A stretch of 64,000 bases of DNA. It comes from Lysinibacillus parviboronicapiens (GTDB taxonomy: Bacteria > Bacillota > Bacilli > Bacillales_A > Planococcaceae). The stretch's first letter is position 1; each line of letters opens with the position of its first letter. The stretch spans positions 34,619 through 98,618 of the forward strand of contig NZ_PYWI01000019.1 of assembly GCF_003049575.1 (NCBI RefSeq), given 5' to 3'. The translations under genes were made by a program, and so were the position numbers. The notes under the pieces were generated by a model that saw nothing but the letters and a program-made list of their open reading frames with translations, was not told the origin of the DNA and did not search any database. This document shows positions 12,712 to 21,526 of this stretch, one piece after another.

Positions 12712-12746
12712 AAATCTCGTAACCTTCAATTGCGGTTACGAGATTT
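12712..12746 (-). terminator. Terminator of the 40-residue gene
   Basis: Perfect 13-bp stem AAATCTCGTAACC (12712-12724) with GGTTACGAGATTT (12734-12746), followed by a T run on the minus strand. It starts 8 bp beyond the stop of the small gene at 12755. Confidence 0.85.
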
Positions 12747-12754
12747 TTTGTCAA

Positions 12755-12877
12755 TTAATTTGTAAAAGATAATACAGCGTTTTTCTTGAAACTTGCTAAA
12801 GCTTTTGTAGCCTCATTTTTGTTTGTGTATTCAAAAATACGAATATCCTTTTTCTCAAATACTGTAATAACCCACAT
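12755..12877 (-). CDS. 40-residue protein, function unknown
   Basis: A short gene with a good ribosome site (AAGGGAG, seven bases before ATG 12877), an uninterrupted 40-codon frame and its own strong terminator directly after the stop. The product begins MWVITVFEKKDIRIFEYTN and is basic, with no cysteine and no membrane segment; the pattern of alternating hydrophobic residues suggests a small beta-strand plus helix fold. Short proteins with a MWVITV-like start occur in Bacillales genomes, but I cannot name a family. The signal and terminator pairing is the main evidence. Confidence 0.7.
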   Translation of the reverse strand: MWVITVFEKKDIRIFEYTNKNEATKALASFKKNAVLSFTN

Positions 12878-13094
12878 TGTAAAATCTCCCTTCAAATTGT
12901 TTTTGTAATATAACAAACACTAAAATGTGATAATTTCATTCGAACTGTCTTATAACAACTTCTTACTGCTTCCTATTGTACTCCGATTCTCTTTAAAAGA
13001 AAGCATTACGTGAAGCTCTTCACAAACTGTTCATATTCAAAACGCTTTCATTGAACAAATTGTGAAAACTAATATTTTATAGGCATAAACAATA

Positions 13095-13137
13095 AAACAC
13101 TCGGTTTAAAAGAGCGCTCCTTTTAAACTGAGTGTTT
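13095..13137 (-). terminator. Terminator of the PaiB-like gene
   Basis: Long stem, 18 bp with one mismatch: AAACACTCGGTTTAAAAG (13095-13112) and its complement (13120-13137), five bases after the gene's stop. T tract is weak. Confidence 0.75.
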
Positions 13138-13141
13138 ATAA

Positions 13142-13750
13142 TTATTTCATATTTTGCTTCATTAAATGGGCAATTTGCTGTTCGTTTGATTGCTCTACTT
13201 CTTCTAAATGCTTAATGACTAAATTTTGTCGGTCTATTGAATGGTTTTGACTCAATTTCTTTTTACCTTCCATGCGTGAGATGTTTATTTTAAAGCCCTG
13301 AACGCCTTTATTTAAATTCGCTATTAACTGTGCATCCACTCCAGATAAGCTATAGGGACTACCCTTGCCTTCATATTTTGCAATCATATTGTTAAAAGAA
13401 TTGACTAATTCCTCTTCCTTCTTAATAAGCTCTATTTCTCCGTAAACATGCACCGCTACATAATTCCATGTGGGGACAGCTTGATTTGTTTCATACCATG
13501 ATGGAGATATGTAGCAATGAGGACCTTGGAAGACCGCTAAAACATGTTGGTGCTCGATGTTCTTCCATTGCGGATTGCCTTTTGCAAAATGGCCAATCAA
13601 ACAATTTTGCGTTTCATCGAACAATAAAGGAAGATGTGTGGCGTAAGGCATCCCTTCATAAGTTGAAAACAAAGTTGCAAAACTGTTCACTTGTATTATT
13701 TCTATCATTTCCGAGTCATCTTTGATTTTAAATGCTGCTGGTATATACAT
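13142..13750 (-). CDS. FMN-binding negative transcriptional regulator family protein (PaiB-like)
   Basis: 202 residues, close to B. subtilis PaiB, which with PaiA affects sporulation and degradative enzyme genes. The family has a flavin-reductase-like split barrel. Family features visible: MYIPAAFK at the start, [31 protein letters not shown] and [15 protein letters not shown] choose ATG 13750, which has AAAGGGG eleven bases upstream. No paiA-type acetyltransferase is adjacent, so the partner, if any, is elsewhere. Regulation of transcription is a family annotation and not shown by this sequence. Confidence 0.88.
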   Translation of the reverse strand: MYIPAAFKIKDDSEMIEIIQVNSFATLFSTYEGMPYATHLPLLFDETQNCLIGHFAKGNPQWKNIEHQHVLAVFQGPHCYISPSWYETNQAVPTWNYVAVHVYGEIELIKKEEELVNSFNNMIAKYEGKGSPYSLSGVDAQLIANLNKGVQGFKINISRMEGKKKLSQNHSIDRQNLVIKHLEEVEQSNEQQIAHLMKQNMK

Positions 13751-13785
13751 GAGCAAAACCCCTTTCTTCTATTTATTCAATACAG

Positions 13786-14016
13786 CTATAAAAGCGCTTG
13801 TGCGAGGGTTGCGTAATCTAAATTGCCGTATTGTAGAATATGACCATCCTTTTCCACTACAGGAATCATGAGCATATATTTTTCATGTAGGACTTCGTCT
13901 GCTTCGATGTCGATAATTTCAATATCAAATATTATATCTTCTTGTACAAGCTTTAAAGTACGTAAGCCTTCTACACATAATTCACAGTTAGATCGACTAA
14001 AAAATTTTACGTTCAT
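13786..14016 (-). CDS. Glutaredoxin-like thiol-disulfide protein
   Basis: 76 residues with a thioredoxin fold pattern: beta strand, then the active-site CxxC as SNCELCVEG at residues 9-17, and the cis-proline segment MLMIPVVEKDG. This matches the small glutaredoxin-like (DUF836) group. Strong ribosome site AGGAGG upstream of the ATG. It stands alone between the S9 peptidase and the PaiB-like gene, and its redox partner is not evident. Confidence 0.88.
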   Translation of the reverse strand: MNVKFFSRSNCELCVEGLRTLKLVQEDIIFDIEIIDIEADEVLHEKYMLMIPVVEKDGHILQYGNLDYATLAQALL

Positions 14017-14081
14017 TCACTCCCCACCTCCTAACGCTATTATAAAACGAAATCATCTGTTCTGTGTGAGCCTGTTACTAG

Positions 14082-14116
14082 AAAAAAACTGTGCAAGAAG
14101 ATTACTTCCTACACAG
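14082..14116 (-). terminator. Terminator of the S9 peptidase gene
   Basis: Stem CTGTGCAAGAAG (14089-14100) with CTTCCTACACAG (14105-14116), with one mismatch, followed on the minus strand by seven T. Confidence 0.8.
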
Positions 14117-14124
14117 TCTAGTTA

Positions 14125-16398
14125 TTATTTTTTTAAATGGCTATCTAAGAATTTAAGCATAGCATTATAGAACTCAATGCGATTTTCTTCATTTTGGAAG
14201 CCATGCCCTTCATTTTCCTTCAACATGTACTCTACATCGACGCCTCTATCACGTAACGCTTTAACGATTTGATCAGACTCTGCCTGATTTACACGTGGGT
14301 CATTAGCCCCTTGAGCTACAAATAAAGGTGTTTTAATTTTATCAACGTGGAACACTGGTGAAGCTTCTGTTAATAACTCTTTATCTTTTTCAGGGTGCCC
14401 AACTCGCTCATAGAACATGTTACGCATTGTTTCCCAATATGGTGGAATTGTATCTAACAATGTGAAGATATTTGATACACCTACATAATCAACTGCTGCT
14501 GCATATAAATCAGGTGTCTTCGTAATACCTGCTAATGTTGCATAACCACCGAATGATGCACCGTAAATACCGATACGCTCAGGATCTGCTATTCCTTGAT
14601 CAATTGCCCATTGTACGCCATCTGTAATATCGTCTTGAATTTTCAGACCCCACTGCTTATTACCAGCTTCCAGGAATTCTTTACCATAGCCTGTAGAAGA
14701 GCGGAAATTCACTTGTAGTACAGCATAGCCACGGTTCGCAAGTAATTGCACTTCTGGGTTAAAGCCCCACATATCACGTGCCCATGGACCGCCGTGTGGA
14801 TTGACGATAAGTGGTAGGTTTTTAGCATCTTTGTTTTTTGGTAGTGTTAAATAACCGTTAATAGTTAGTCCATCTCGGCTCTTATATGAAATAGGGTGCA
14901 TTTGTGCTAACTCTTCTGGGTTTAACCATGGGCTTAAAGTTGTCAGCTCTGTTAATTCATCTGTTGTTGAATCATAGTAATAATATTTGCCATATACAGT
15001 GTCACTTGACACGCTGACAATAAATTTCGTCATTTCTTTATTGTAATCGTTAATGCCTAATTCGCTTTCTTCAACGCCTAATTTAGTTTGTAACTTGCGG
15101 AATAGTTCCTCAAAGTCTTTATCGAAAAATTGATAATGCGTTTTATCTGTTAAATAAGCTCCGTAAAGTAACTTATCTTGCTCTGCACTATATAATACGC
15201 CCGCTACATCTACCTCTGCGTTAGACATAATGACTTCTTCTTTGCCTTCTAAATCATATTTTACGAATTCTACTTTGTCTCTTCCTTTATTAGTAGTTGC
15301 GTAAATATGTTTATTATCTTTAGAGAAAGCAAGTGGTGTAACTTCATCTCCTGCTGCCATTTCAATAAATGGTTTGAATTCATCTTTTTCTGTCTCACGA
15401 TATAAAACAGTACCTTCTACACCATCTGAAGCAACGGCAATTCGAATATTTCCATCGCGATCAGCTAGCCAGCTCGCAATATTACCTGGGTTTTTAGCAA
15501 CATGTTTTGTCTCGCCAGTTTTAACATTTAGCTTGTACACATCAAAGACAGTTGCATCTTCTTTATTCATCATAATTAGAATTTCATCTTTAACGCCTTG
15601 TAAACCACTTAATAACCCAACTGTTACATTTGGATATGGTGTTAAATCCTTTTCCTCATTGCCATTAAATGATGTTGAATAAATGTGGAAGTTTTCATCT
15701 CCACCTTTATCCTTTAAGTATAGTAAATTATCATCTTTCCAGAAGGATCCAGAGATATCACGATCCGTTGAGCTCGATACACGTACTGGCTCGCTATCAT
15801 CATTCATTTTTTTCACAAAAACATTTGAACGATTTTCCCATGCAGCGGAATAAGTAAGATAATTACCATCTGGTGAAAGTGAATAGCCAAAGCTACCAGG
15901 ATTTTTCATGAAATCTTCAACGGAAATTTCTTTCACGCCTTCATTACTAACTCCGTTTTTCACATTTTTAGCATTGTTTAAAATTTTGACTGCATCTTGT
16001 TTTGAAATCGTTTCACTATTTGACAGACCGTTAAATAAACCAAGCTTATTAGCTTTTTCTTGATACTCAGCAAGTGTAGTTTCTTTGTCCTCTTTATTTA
16101 AAGCTCTGACTAAAATACGTGCTGCTTCATCACGTTTAATATGAACACTTAAATCTTTTAATTCTTCACCTTTTACCCACTTATCAATGATTTGTTGACG
16201 CATTGTCTCTGAACCATGTTGGAATGTTAGAGCTGTTACAGTTAAACCTAGAAAATCTTTAGCAGATAGACTTTCCTCTTTTACTTCTACTTGACTACTA
16301 GTTTCATTGGCAGCGCGTACTTCCTGCATCGAAACAGGATAGACAGCAGAAGCTGTTAAAATGACTGCTAATGATGCTGTTAAAAATCTTTTCTTCAA
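14125..16398 (-). CDS. Secreted S9-family (prolyl oligopeptidase-like) peptidase with an SLH-like N-terminal region
   Basis: 757 residues. An N-terminal Sec signal peptide (cut probably after VRA, about residue 29) exports it. Residues about 45-150 form a helical region whose second half (NKLGLFNGLSNSETISKQDA) resembles an S-layer-homology or copper-amine-oxidase-type wall-binding repeat. Residues about 160-500 look like the beta-propeller of S9 peptidases (SPDGNYLTYSA and similar repeats). The C-terminal hydrolase domain has Ser615 in GIYGASFGGY, Asp700 in QGANDPRV and His732 in NEGHGF, an intact catalytic triad. It most resembles acylaminoacyl-peptidase-type S9 enzymes. AGGAGG precedes the ATG. 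Confidence 0.9.
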   Translation of the reverse strand: MKKRFLTASLAVILTASAVYPVSMQEVRAANETSSQVEVKEESLSAKDFLGLTVTALTFQHGSETMRQQIIDKWVKGEELKDLSVHIKRDEAARILVRALNKEDKETTLAEYQEKANKLGLFNGLSNSETISKQDAVKILNNAKNVKNGVSNEGVKEISVEDFMKNPGSFGYSLSPDGNYLTYSAAWENRSNVFVKKMNDDSEPVRVSSSTDRDISGSFWKDDNLLYLKDKGGDENFHIYSTSFNGNEEKDLTPYPNVTVGLLSGLQGVKDEILIMMNKEDATVFDVYKLNVKTGETKHVAKNPGNIASWLADRDGNIRIAVASDGVEGTVLYRETEKDEFKPFIEMAAGDEVTPLAFSKDNKHIYATTNKGRDKVEFVKYDLEGKEEVIMSNAEVDVAGVLYSAEQDKLLYGAYLTDKTHYQFFDKDFEELFRKLQTKLGVEESELGINDYNKEMTKFIVSVSSDTVYGKYYYYDSTTDELTELTTLSPWLNPEELAQMHPISYKSRDGLTINGYLTLPKNKDAKNLPLIVNPHGGPWARDMWGFNPEVQLLANRGYAVLQVNFRSSTGYGKEFLEAGNKQWGLKIQDDITDGVQWAIDQGIADPERIGIYGASFGGYATLAGITKTPDLYAAAVDYVGVSNIFTLLDTIPPYWETMRNMFYERVGHPEKDKELLTEASPVFHVDKIKTPLFVAQGANDPRVNQAESDQIVKALRDRGVDVEYMLKENEGHGFQNEENRIEFYNAMLKFLDSHLKK

Positions 16399-16425
16399 AA
16401 TGACTCCTCCTTATATCAGTTCGCG

Positions 16426-16446
16426 TTATATCGTTTGTCGATATAA
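16426..16446. promoter_or_regulatory. Perfect palindrome at the S9 peptidase transcription start
   Basis: TTATATCG (16426-16433), five-base spacer, CGATATAA (16439-16446). Both arms match exactly. It begins 5 bp downstream of the -10 box, where a repressor would block initiation. The regulator is not identifiable from the window. Confidence 0.7.
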
Positions 16447-16450
16447 TAAA

Positions 16451-16478
16451 ATTATAACAATTTCAGCATTTTTGTCAA
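16451..16478 (-). promoter_or_regulatory. SigA-type promoter of the S9 peptidase gene
   Basis: Minus strand: consensus -35 TTGACA (16473-16478), 16-bp spacer, consensus -10 TATAAT (16451-16456). Leader of about 45 bases to the ATG. Confidence 0.85.
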
Positions 16479-16518
16479 TAAATGATAATAATAAAAGAAA
16501 ATTTCCTTTTTAACCAAT

Positions 16519-16549
16519 TAAAAAGCGACTTACCTTTTGGCAAGCCACT
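16519..16549 (-). terminator. Probable terminator of the lemA-TPM operon
   Basis: Eleven-base stem with G-T pairs: AGCGACTTACC (16524-16534) and GGCAAGCCACT (16539-16549), loop TTTT, short T run on the minus strand. It lies 60 bp after the TPM gene. Confidence 0.65.
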
Positions 16550-16609
16550 TGAAGTGTCTACTGTTAGAATTAAATTTATTGCATCTCTGCGGAAATGATG
16601 CTGACTTTT

Positions 16610-17374
16610 TTAAAATTTTCTACTTGCACCTCCACCTGCCGATGAGCCACCTCCAAAACCACCAAAGCCCCCACCGCGTGAACCACCACTACCAAAACCT
16701 CCACCGAAACTACCTGGATAGCCTCGACGTCCTCTTGAGCGCGGTCCGCCACCGCCACCATTGGATGAAAACGTAATGACAATGAGCACTATAATGATAA
16801 GTAAGATAAAGACCCATGTGGGCATCGATTCATCCGCTTCTTGTTGCTCAGGCTTATCGCCATCCCAATTATATTCTTGTGCGACGGTTTGAAATACTTC
16901 GGCATAGGTTGTTTGAAAGGCTTTACCGATTTCTCCAGTACTTGCATATGGATAAAAAGCCGAATCCAAGATTCGTCCTAATTTACCGTCTGGTAAAGCA
17001 CCTTCTAGGCCTTGCCCAACACTAATAACGACATCATTATTTCCTTCTCCTTGTCCAAATGTGGCTAAAATAAGGACACCGTTATTTTTTTCTTTATCAC
17101 CAATACCCCATTCTCTAATTATCTTTGTTGCAAACATTTTGGCATCTTGCCCATTTAGGCTATCCAATGTCACGACCATTATTTCAGCCCCTGTACCATT
17201 GTCTAACTGCTCAGAATAATGGTTCAACTCATCTTTTACAGGAGTCGACAGCACATTCGCAAAATCATGGATATACGTATTTTCCATTGGTTTTGGCATC
17301 GCTGCTTGTGTGACGCCTATGTTCACCACAAAGGCAAAATAAACGATTGCGAATAGCCATGTAAAACGATTCAT
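16610..17374 (-). CDS. TPM-domain membrane protein (YgcG family)
   Basis: 254 residues: signal peptide (about 1-25), a TPM (TLP18.3/Psb32/MOLO-1) domain at about 30-155 with YIHDFANVLS, VVISVGQGLEG and DSAFYPYA, one membrane helix (about 185-203), and a Gly/Ser/Arg-rich tail (about 205-254) built from repeated GGFGG units. The molecular role of the family is not settled; links to photosystem repair and membrane stress exist in other organisms. It starts inside the lemA stop codon (TAATG), so translation is coupled. LemA plus TPM pairing is common in bacteria. Confidence 0.9.
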   Translation of the reverse strand: MNRFTWLFAIVYFAFVVNIGVTQAAMPKPMENTYIHDFANVLSTPVKDELNHYSEQLDNGTGAEIMVVTLDSLNGQDAKMFATKIIREWGIGDKEKNNGVLILATFGQGEGNNDVVISVGQGLEGALPDGKLGRILDSAFYPYASTGEIGKAFQTTYAEVFQTVAQEYNWDGDKPEQQEADESMPTWVFILLIIIVLIVITFSSNGGGGGPRSRGRRGYPGSFGGGFGSGGSRGGGFGGFGGGSSAGGGASRKF

Positions 17375-17955
17375 TATTGTTTACCCGATTCACTAAAATC
17401 TACTGACGGTGCCTGTTCAGCTCCTGCAGCTGCCTTAAAATATTCTTTTTGTTCAAAGCCAAACATACCCGCAATTAAATTGCCTGGGAAACGCTTAACA
17501 ATTTTATTAAATCCTTGTACCTCATTATTGTAATCTTCACGTGCTACTGCCAAACGATTTTCCGTTCCTGCTAATTCATCCATTAGTTGACGGAAATTTG
17601 CATCCGCTTTTAAATTCGGATAATTTTCCACAACTACTAACAATCGGCTCAGTGCACCATTCAACGCATCATTTGCTAATGCTTGCTCTTCAGGCGTGTT
17701 TGCACTGCCCATCTGTGCACGTGCCTGGGTAATACTAGCAATGACTTCTTGTTCATGATTGGCATAACCTTTTACGGATTCCACTAAATTCGGGATTAAA
17801 TCATAGCGACGCTGCAATTGATTTTCGACCTGCGCCCATTTGGAATCAACATTTTCTTCTGCTGTCACGAGGCTATTGTATTTTGGTATAAAGAGCAATG
17901 CTAATCCAACAAGTATAATAATAATTATTCCCACTGGTCCAAGTAATTTTTTCAT
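17374..17955 (-). CDS. lemA: LemA family protein
   Basis: 193 residues: an N-terminal membrane anchor (about 7-25) and a helical domain. LemA signatures are visible: LVTAEENVDSKWAQVENQLQRRYDLIPNLVESVKGY and VAREDYNNEVQGFNKIVKRFPGNLIA are the classic segments (quoted here only to identify the region, residues about 30-65 and 138-163). Function is unknown; it is usually encoded beside TPM-domain proteins, as here. Divergent from the spore coat gene. Confidence 0.92.
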   Translation of the reverse strand: MKKLLGPVGIIIIILVGLALLFIPKYNSLVTAEENVDSKWAQVENQLQRRYDLIPNLVESVKGYANHEQEVIASITQARAQMGSANTPEEQALANDALNGALSRLLVVVENYPNLKADANFRQLMDELAGTENRLAVAREDYNNEVQGFNKIVKRFPGNLIAGMFGFEQKEYFKAAAGAEQAPSVDFSESGKQ

Positions 17956-18055
17956 TCAATATGCCCTCCTCTACTTTCTTTTCTTTACCACTAATGTGTT
18001 GTTAAAAAAACAACACTATTCTCTATATATGCAAAAGTATTTCCCCCGTATGAAA

Positions 18056-18073
18056 TATGTCTTAATAGACATA
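18056..18073. promoter_or_regulatory. Inverted repeat upstream of the CotF-family gene
   Basis: TATGTCT (18056-18062), TAAT, AGACATA (18067-18073). It lies 42 bp before the start. The right arm includes CATAC, which is also the first half of a sporulation sigma -10 (SigE/SigK type), but I cannot pair it with a convincing -35. Confidence 0.4.
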
Positions 18074-18115
18074 CTAAATACTGCAACAAAATATGACATA
18101 GAGGAGGAATTATTT

Positions 18116-18730
18116 TTGTCACAATCATTTTATAATGAGTCATCTGACGCGACATCATTCAACCAACAACAAAGCCTAAATCATGGTGGCCATGAAGTAA
18201 TGGACATGCATGAAACAATTGGCGAAATCATTGCCGGACTAAACCAGTGCATAATTTTACGTCCACATGTTAAAGATCCTGAGCTATTAAGCATTTTGGA
18301 TCGCCAATATAATTTCACCCTAGGAATGTACAACACGATTGTTGAATCCTTTAAAACAGGACATGATCCATCTGTTCCTACTGGGCGCTATCAAATGGAA
18401 ACGGGCAATGATTTTAAATATGGCCTAACACCCTCACAACCGAAAAAGCCAATGCAAAATGCAAATGAAATTAATGATGAAACCATTTCTGGCTTCTTAC
18501 TTGGTGCACAAAAGGGTGCAGCAAAATGTATGACTGCTGCAGCAACAGAAACAACAAACCCTGTTGTTCGACGTGTTGTTGCTGATAGTATTCCCAACTG
18601 CATTGAGATGGCATACGAATTATCTATTTACCAAAATAAACATGGCTACTACCAAGTGCCTCAATACTCACAACAAGATATGCGTACTATGCTTGATTCC
18701 TTTGCAACTACGACAAATCCCCTTCATTAA
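18116..18730 (+). CDS. Spore coat protein, CotF family
   Basis: 204 residues. The start is a TTG at 18116, fixed by GAGGAGG at 18101-18107 with an 8-base gap; the frame runs further upstream, but there it overlaps lemA on the other strand and has no ribosome site. The body fits the Coat_F family: HETIGEIIAGLNQCIILRPHVKDPELLSIL, then a ferritin-like helical bundle with TAAATETTNPVVRRVVADSIPNC (residues about 144-166). Related B. subtilis proteins are spore coat components. A strong terminator follows. Confidence 0.85.
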   Translation: MSQSFYNESSDATSFNQQQSLNHGGHEVMDMHETIGEIIAGLNQCIILRPHVKDPELLSILDRQYNFTLGMYNTIVESFKTGHDPSVPTGRYQMETGNDFKYGLTPSQPKKPMQNANEINDETISGFLLGAQKGAAKCMTAAATETTNPVVRRVVADSIPNCIEMAYELSIYQNKHGYYQVPQYSQQDMRTMLDSFATTTNPLH

Positions 18731-18740
18731 ATACAAAAAA

Positions 18741-18787
18741 TGCAGTCCCAAAGGTGATGTAAAATCACTAGGGGACTGCATCTTTTT
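18741..18787 (+). terminator. Terminator of the CotF-family gene
   Basis: TGCAGTCCC (18741-18749) with GGGACTGCA (18772-18780), inner stem GTGAT/ATCAC, then TCTTTTT. Confidence 0.88.
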
Positions 18788-18873
18788 GAATGGCACTACA
18801 TAACGTGTAAATTTATCGAAACACTTTGCTATTTTATCGCTCTATTTTTTATCGCTCAACTTTCATCAGAGCA

Positions 18874-18900
18874 AAAAAAACGAACGAGCACCGTTCGTTT
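18874..18900 (-). terminator. Terminator of the amino-acid ABC transporter operon
   Basis: AACGAACG (18880-18887) with CGTTCGTT (18893-18900); seven T follow on the minus strand. Ten bases beyond the ATPase stop. Confidence 0.85.
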
Positions 18901-18909
18901 CACTAATTA

Positions 18910-19632
18910 TTAAAGGACTTTTCCTAAAAAGGCTTTTGTTCGTTCATTTTGTGGATTACCGAAAAGCTCTTGGGGAGTCCCTTCTTCTACGATATAACCG
19001 CCGTCCATGAACACCACTCGATCACCTACTTCACGAGCAAAGCCCATTTCATGTGTCACAACAATCATTGTCATCCCTTCAACTGCTAGATTTTTCATAA
19101 CATCTAATACTTCTTTTACCATCTCTGGGTCAAGAGCTGAAGTTGGTTCATCAAATAGAATTGCTTTAGGCTTCATTGCTAAAGCACGGGCAATTGCAAC
19201 TCGTTGCTGTTGGCCACCTGAAAGCTGCTCAGGATAGTTGTAAGCTTTGCTATCGAGACCCACTTTTTTCAAGAGCTCATGTCCCAGCTCTTCAGCTTCA
19301 GGACGCTTCAAATTGCGGATTTGCATCGGAGCCATTGTTACATTATCCAACACTGTCATATGAGGAAACAGGTTAAATTGTTGGAACACCATGCCAACCT
19401 CCGCTCGAATTGCATTAATATTTGTTTTCGGATCATTTATTTTTACATTTTCCACATATATTGCACCATCTGTCACTTGCTCTAGCATATTAATGCAACG
19501 TAAAAAAGTACTTTTTCCAGAACCCGATGGCCCAATTACACATACAACCTGCTTTTCTTGTATTTCATAATCAATGCCTTTTAGTACCTCTAGCTTACCA
19601 AAATATTTGTGTAAGTTTTCAATTTTAATCAT
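18910..19632 (-). CDS. Polar amino acid ABC transporter, ATP-binding protein (GlnQ/TcyN type)
   Basis: 240 residues. Walker [10 protein letters not shown] (32-40), Q-loop [16 protein letters not shown], signature [15 protein letters not shown], Walker [14 protein letters not shown] and switch histidine VVTHEM are all intact. It overlaps the permease gene by 4 bp. With the permease and binding protein it forms a complete importer of the PAAT family; glutamine, cystine or arginine are possible substrates and the sequence does not decide. Confidence 0.95.
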   Translation of the reverse strand: MIKIENLHKYFGKLEVLKGIDYEIQEKQVVCVIGPSGSGKSTFLRCINMLEQVTDGAIYVENVKINDPKTNINAIRAEVGMVFQQFNLFPHMTVLDNVTMAPMQIRNLKRPEAEELGHELLKKVGLDSKAYNYPEQLSGGQQQRVAIARALAMKPKAILFDEPTSALDPEMVKEVLDVMKNLAVEGMTMIVVTHEMGFAREVGDRVVFMDGGYIVEEGTPQELFGNPQNERTKAFLGKVL

Positions 19633-20333
19633 CGCGCTTCCCGCCCTTCTACTTTACGAGGGACATAGCTGTTGCTAAAACGTTTCTCTATATAGGCAAC
19701 AACTTTTGTTACACCATACGTTAAGATTAAATATAACAATGCGGCTACAATATAAGGCTCCCAGAAACGGAAGCTTGCACCTGCCACTACTTTACTTGCA
19801 TATAATATATCTGGTGCCGCAATTACTGTAACTAAAGATGAGTCTTTTAATAAGGCAATAAATTCATTGCCTAATGGCGGAATCATACGTCTAAAAGCTT
19901 GTGGCAAAATCACTTTACGCATGGCTTGATTATGAGTTAAGCCGAGTGAACGTGCCGCCTCCATTTGCCCCTTATCAATACTTTGAATACCAGCACGGAA
20001 TATTTCTGCATTATAAGCTGCACAATTTAAAACCAGTGCGGTAATACCTGACACCATATATCCTAATGAATGCCCAAAAATTGTCGGAATAACGGCTAAG
20101 TGAATTAATAAGATTTGCACCAGCATTGGTGTCCCACGGAATAAATCTACATAAAGTTTACATGGCCAGTAAATCCATTTTTTCTTTGATAATTTCCCCA
20201 ATCCTAGCAGTAAACCTAATATAATACCACCAAAATAACCACTGAGCGTTAAAATGATTGTCACACCAATACCACGTACAAACATATCACGGTAGTTCCA
20301 GACTATGTCCCAGCGTAAGTCAAAGATGTCCAT
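19629..20333 (-). CDS. Polar amino acid ABC transporter, permease
   Basis: 234 residues with about five membrane helices. The His/Glu/Gln/Arg-opine permease signature is visible: [13 protein letters not shown] and the EAA loop [22 protein letters not shown] that contacts the ATPase. Sits between binding protein and ATPase genes; its stop overlaps the ATPase start. Confidence 0.95.
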   Translation of the reverse strand: MDIFDLRWDIVWNYRDMFVRGIGVTIILTLSGYFGGIILGLLLGLGKLSKKKWIYWPCKLYVDLFRGTPMLVQILLIHLAVIPTIFGHSLGYMVSGITALVLNCAAYNAEIFRAGIQSIDKGQMEAARSLGLTHNQAMRKVILPQAFRRMIPPLGNEFIALLKDSSLVTVIAAPDILYASKVVAGASFRFWEPYIVAALLYLILTYGVTKVVAYIEKRFSNSYVPRKVEGREAR

Positions 20334-20392
20334 CCGAACCCCTACTTTCCCTTTCAGATTCTTGCTATTGAATTACCCTAAAAAATCAAATG

Positions 20393-20418
20393 AGCCGCTA
20401 GCATATTTAGGCTAGCGG
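20393..20418 (-). other. Stable intercistronic hairpin between binding-protein and permease genes
   Basis: GCCGCTAGC (20393-20401) and GCTAGCGGC (20410-20418), nine perfect pairs, with no T tract next to the stem. Such stems after a binding-protein gene usually protect the upstream mRNA, giving more binding protein than membrane components. Confidence 0.7.
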
Positions 20419-20427
20419 CATCCTCTA

Positions 20428-21228
20428 CTACTTAAAGTCCGTACCTGTAATTTCTTTTAACTTACCGTTGTCTTTAATTTTTTGTAAACCTTCATTTAAT
20501 ATTTTTAATAATTCTTCATTGCCTTTTCTCACCATGAAGCCGTAGTATTCTTTTTCAAATGCATCATCTTTAATAACTTTTAATTTCGCTTTTGGATTTG
20601 CCTCCATGTATTCGTATATAACCGCATTATCACCAATAGTTGCATCTACGTTGCCGTTTAACATCTCTTGAATGGCAACTGGTTGATTTTCAAATGCCAT
20701 GATGTTTGTACTTGCTTCACCTTGCAATTTTTTCGCAGCCATATGACCTGTTGCATTAATTTGTACGGAAATCTTTTTATCTTTTAAATCTGCTAATGAT
20801 TTAATTTTTGAATCTTCTTTTACTACGATTAATAATTGAGATTCATAATAAGGTTCTGTAAAATCAAATGATTCTTTACGCTCTTCATTAATCGTAATAC
20901 CTGATGCACCGATATCTGTCTCACTATTTTTTATTGTTTGGAATACTGGTTCCCAACCGATGTTGTTCCATTCCACTTCAAAGTCCATTTCATCGGCGAT
21001 TGCTTGCAGTACATCTACATCAATCCCAACAATGTTTCCTTTATCGTCTACTGATTCAAATGGTGCAAAGGTAGCTTCTGTACCTACTTTATATACCTGT
21101 TTCTTGGCTCCATTATCTTCCGAAGTGCCACCGTCACTTGAAGATGTGTTTTCTTTTGTACCGCAGCCTGCTAGGACTAGTGAAAACGCTGCAACAATCA
21201 TTAATAACGTCCATATACGTTTTTTCAT
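20428..21228 (-). CDS. Polar amino acid ABC transporter, substrate-binding lipoprotein
   Basis: 266 residues. Lipoprotein signal with lipobox LAGC (Cys22), then an acidic/serine linker and the bacterial SBP_3 fold: YKVGTEATFAPFESVD, IVGIDVDVLQAIA, the arginine-type ligand segment GASGITINEERKESFDFTEPYY and IGDNAVI. Located outside the membrane. First gene of the three-gene importer operon, with a good promoter upstream and GGGGGAG before the ATG. Confidence 0.95.
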   Translation of the reverse strand: MKKRIWTLLMIVAAFSLVLAGCGTKENTSSSDGGTSEDNGAKKQVYKVGTEATFAPFESVDDKGNIVGIDVDVLQAIADEMDFEVEWNNIGWEPVFQTIKNSETDIGASGITINEERKESFDFTEPYYESQLLIVVKEDSKIKSLADLKDKKISVQINATGHMAAKKLQGEASTNIMAFENQPVAIQEMLNGNVDATIGDNAVIYEYMEANPKAKLKVIKDDAFEKEYYGFMVRKGNEELLKILNEGLQKIKDNGKLKEITGTDFK

Positions 21229-21308
21229 AGTTGTCTCCCCCTAATAGTTTAAATAATATTCCGCACACTTCAATTCTCTTAATTCAGAAATGTTAGACTA
21301 TTAGGTCA

Positions 21309-21337
21309 ATTATAGTGATAATAGAGTCTAGATACAA
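21309..21337 (-). promoter_or_regulatory. Promoter of the amino acid importer operon
   Basis: Minus strand: -35 TTGTAT (21332-21337), 17-bp spacer, -10 TATAAT (21309-21314); about 75 bases of leader to the ATG. No riboswitch or T-box fold is evident in the leader. Confidence 0.7.
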
Positions 21338-21494
21338 TACTATATTGCATAAAAGTAAGAGTATTTTTATAATAATAAATTCAACATCCATTATTTAGAA
21401 AAACAATGTTTAACTTAGCGATTTAATAACATTAAATGTATACTAATACATTTTTGATATAATTTTTTAGCAAAAATAACATAATTTTAGACAC

Positions 21495-21526
21495 AAAAAA
21501 AGAATCCCCCTCAGAAAAGGATTCTT
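21495..21526 (-). terminator. Terminator downstream of tRNA-Arg
   Basis: AAGAATCC (21500-21507) with GGATTCTT (21519-21526) and seven T on the minus strand. It is about 210 bp after the tRNA 3' end, and nothing else on that strand would use it. Confidence 0.75.

Noticed and set aside
17840..18115. N-terminal extension of the CotF-family protein
   Set aside because: It overlaps lemA on the opposite strand and lacks a ribosome site; TTG 18116 has a strong one.
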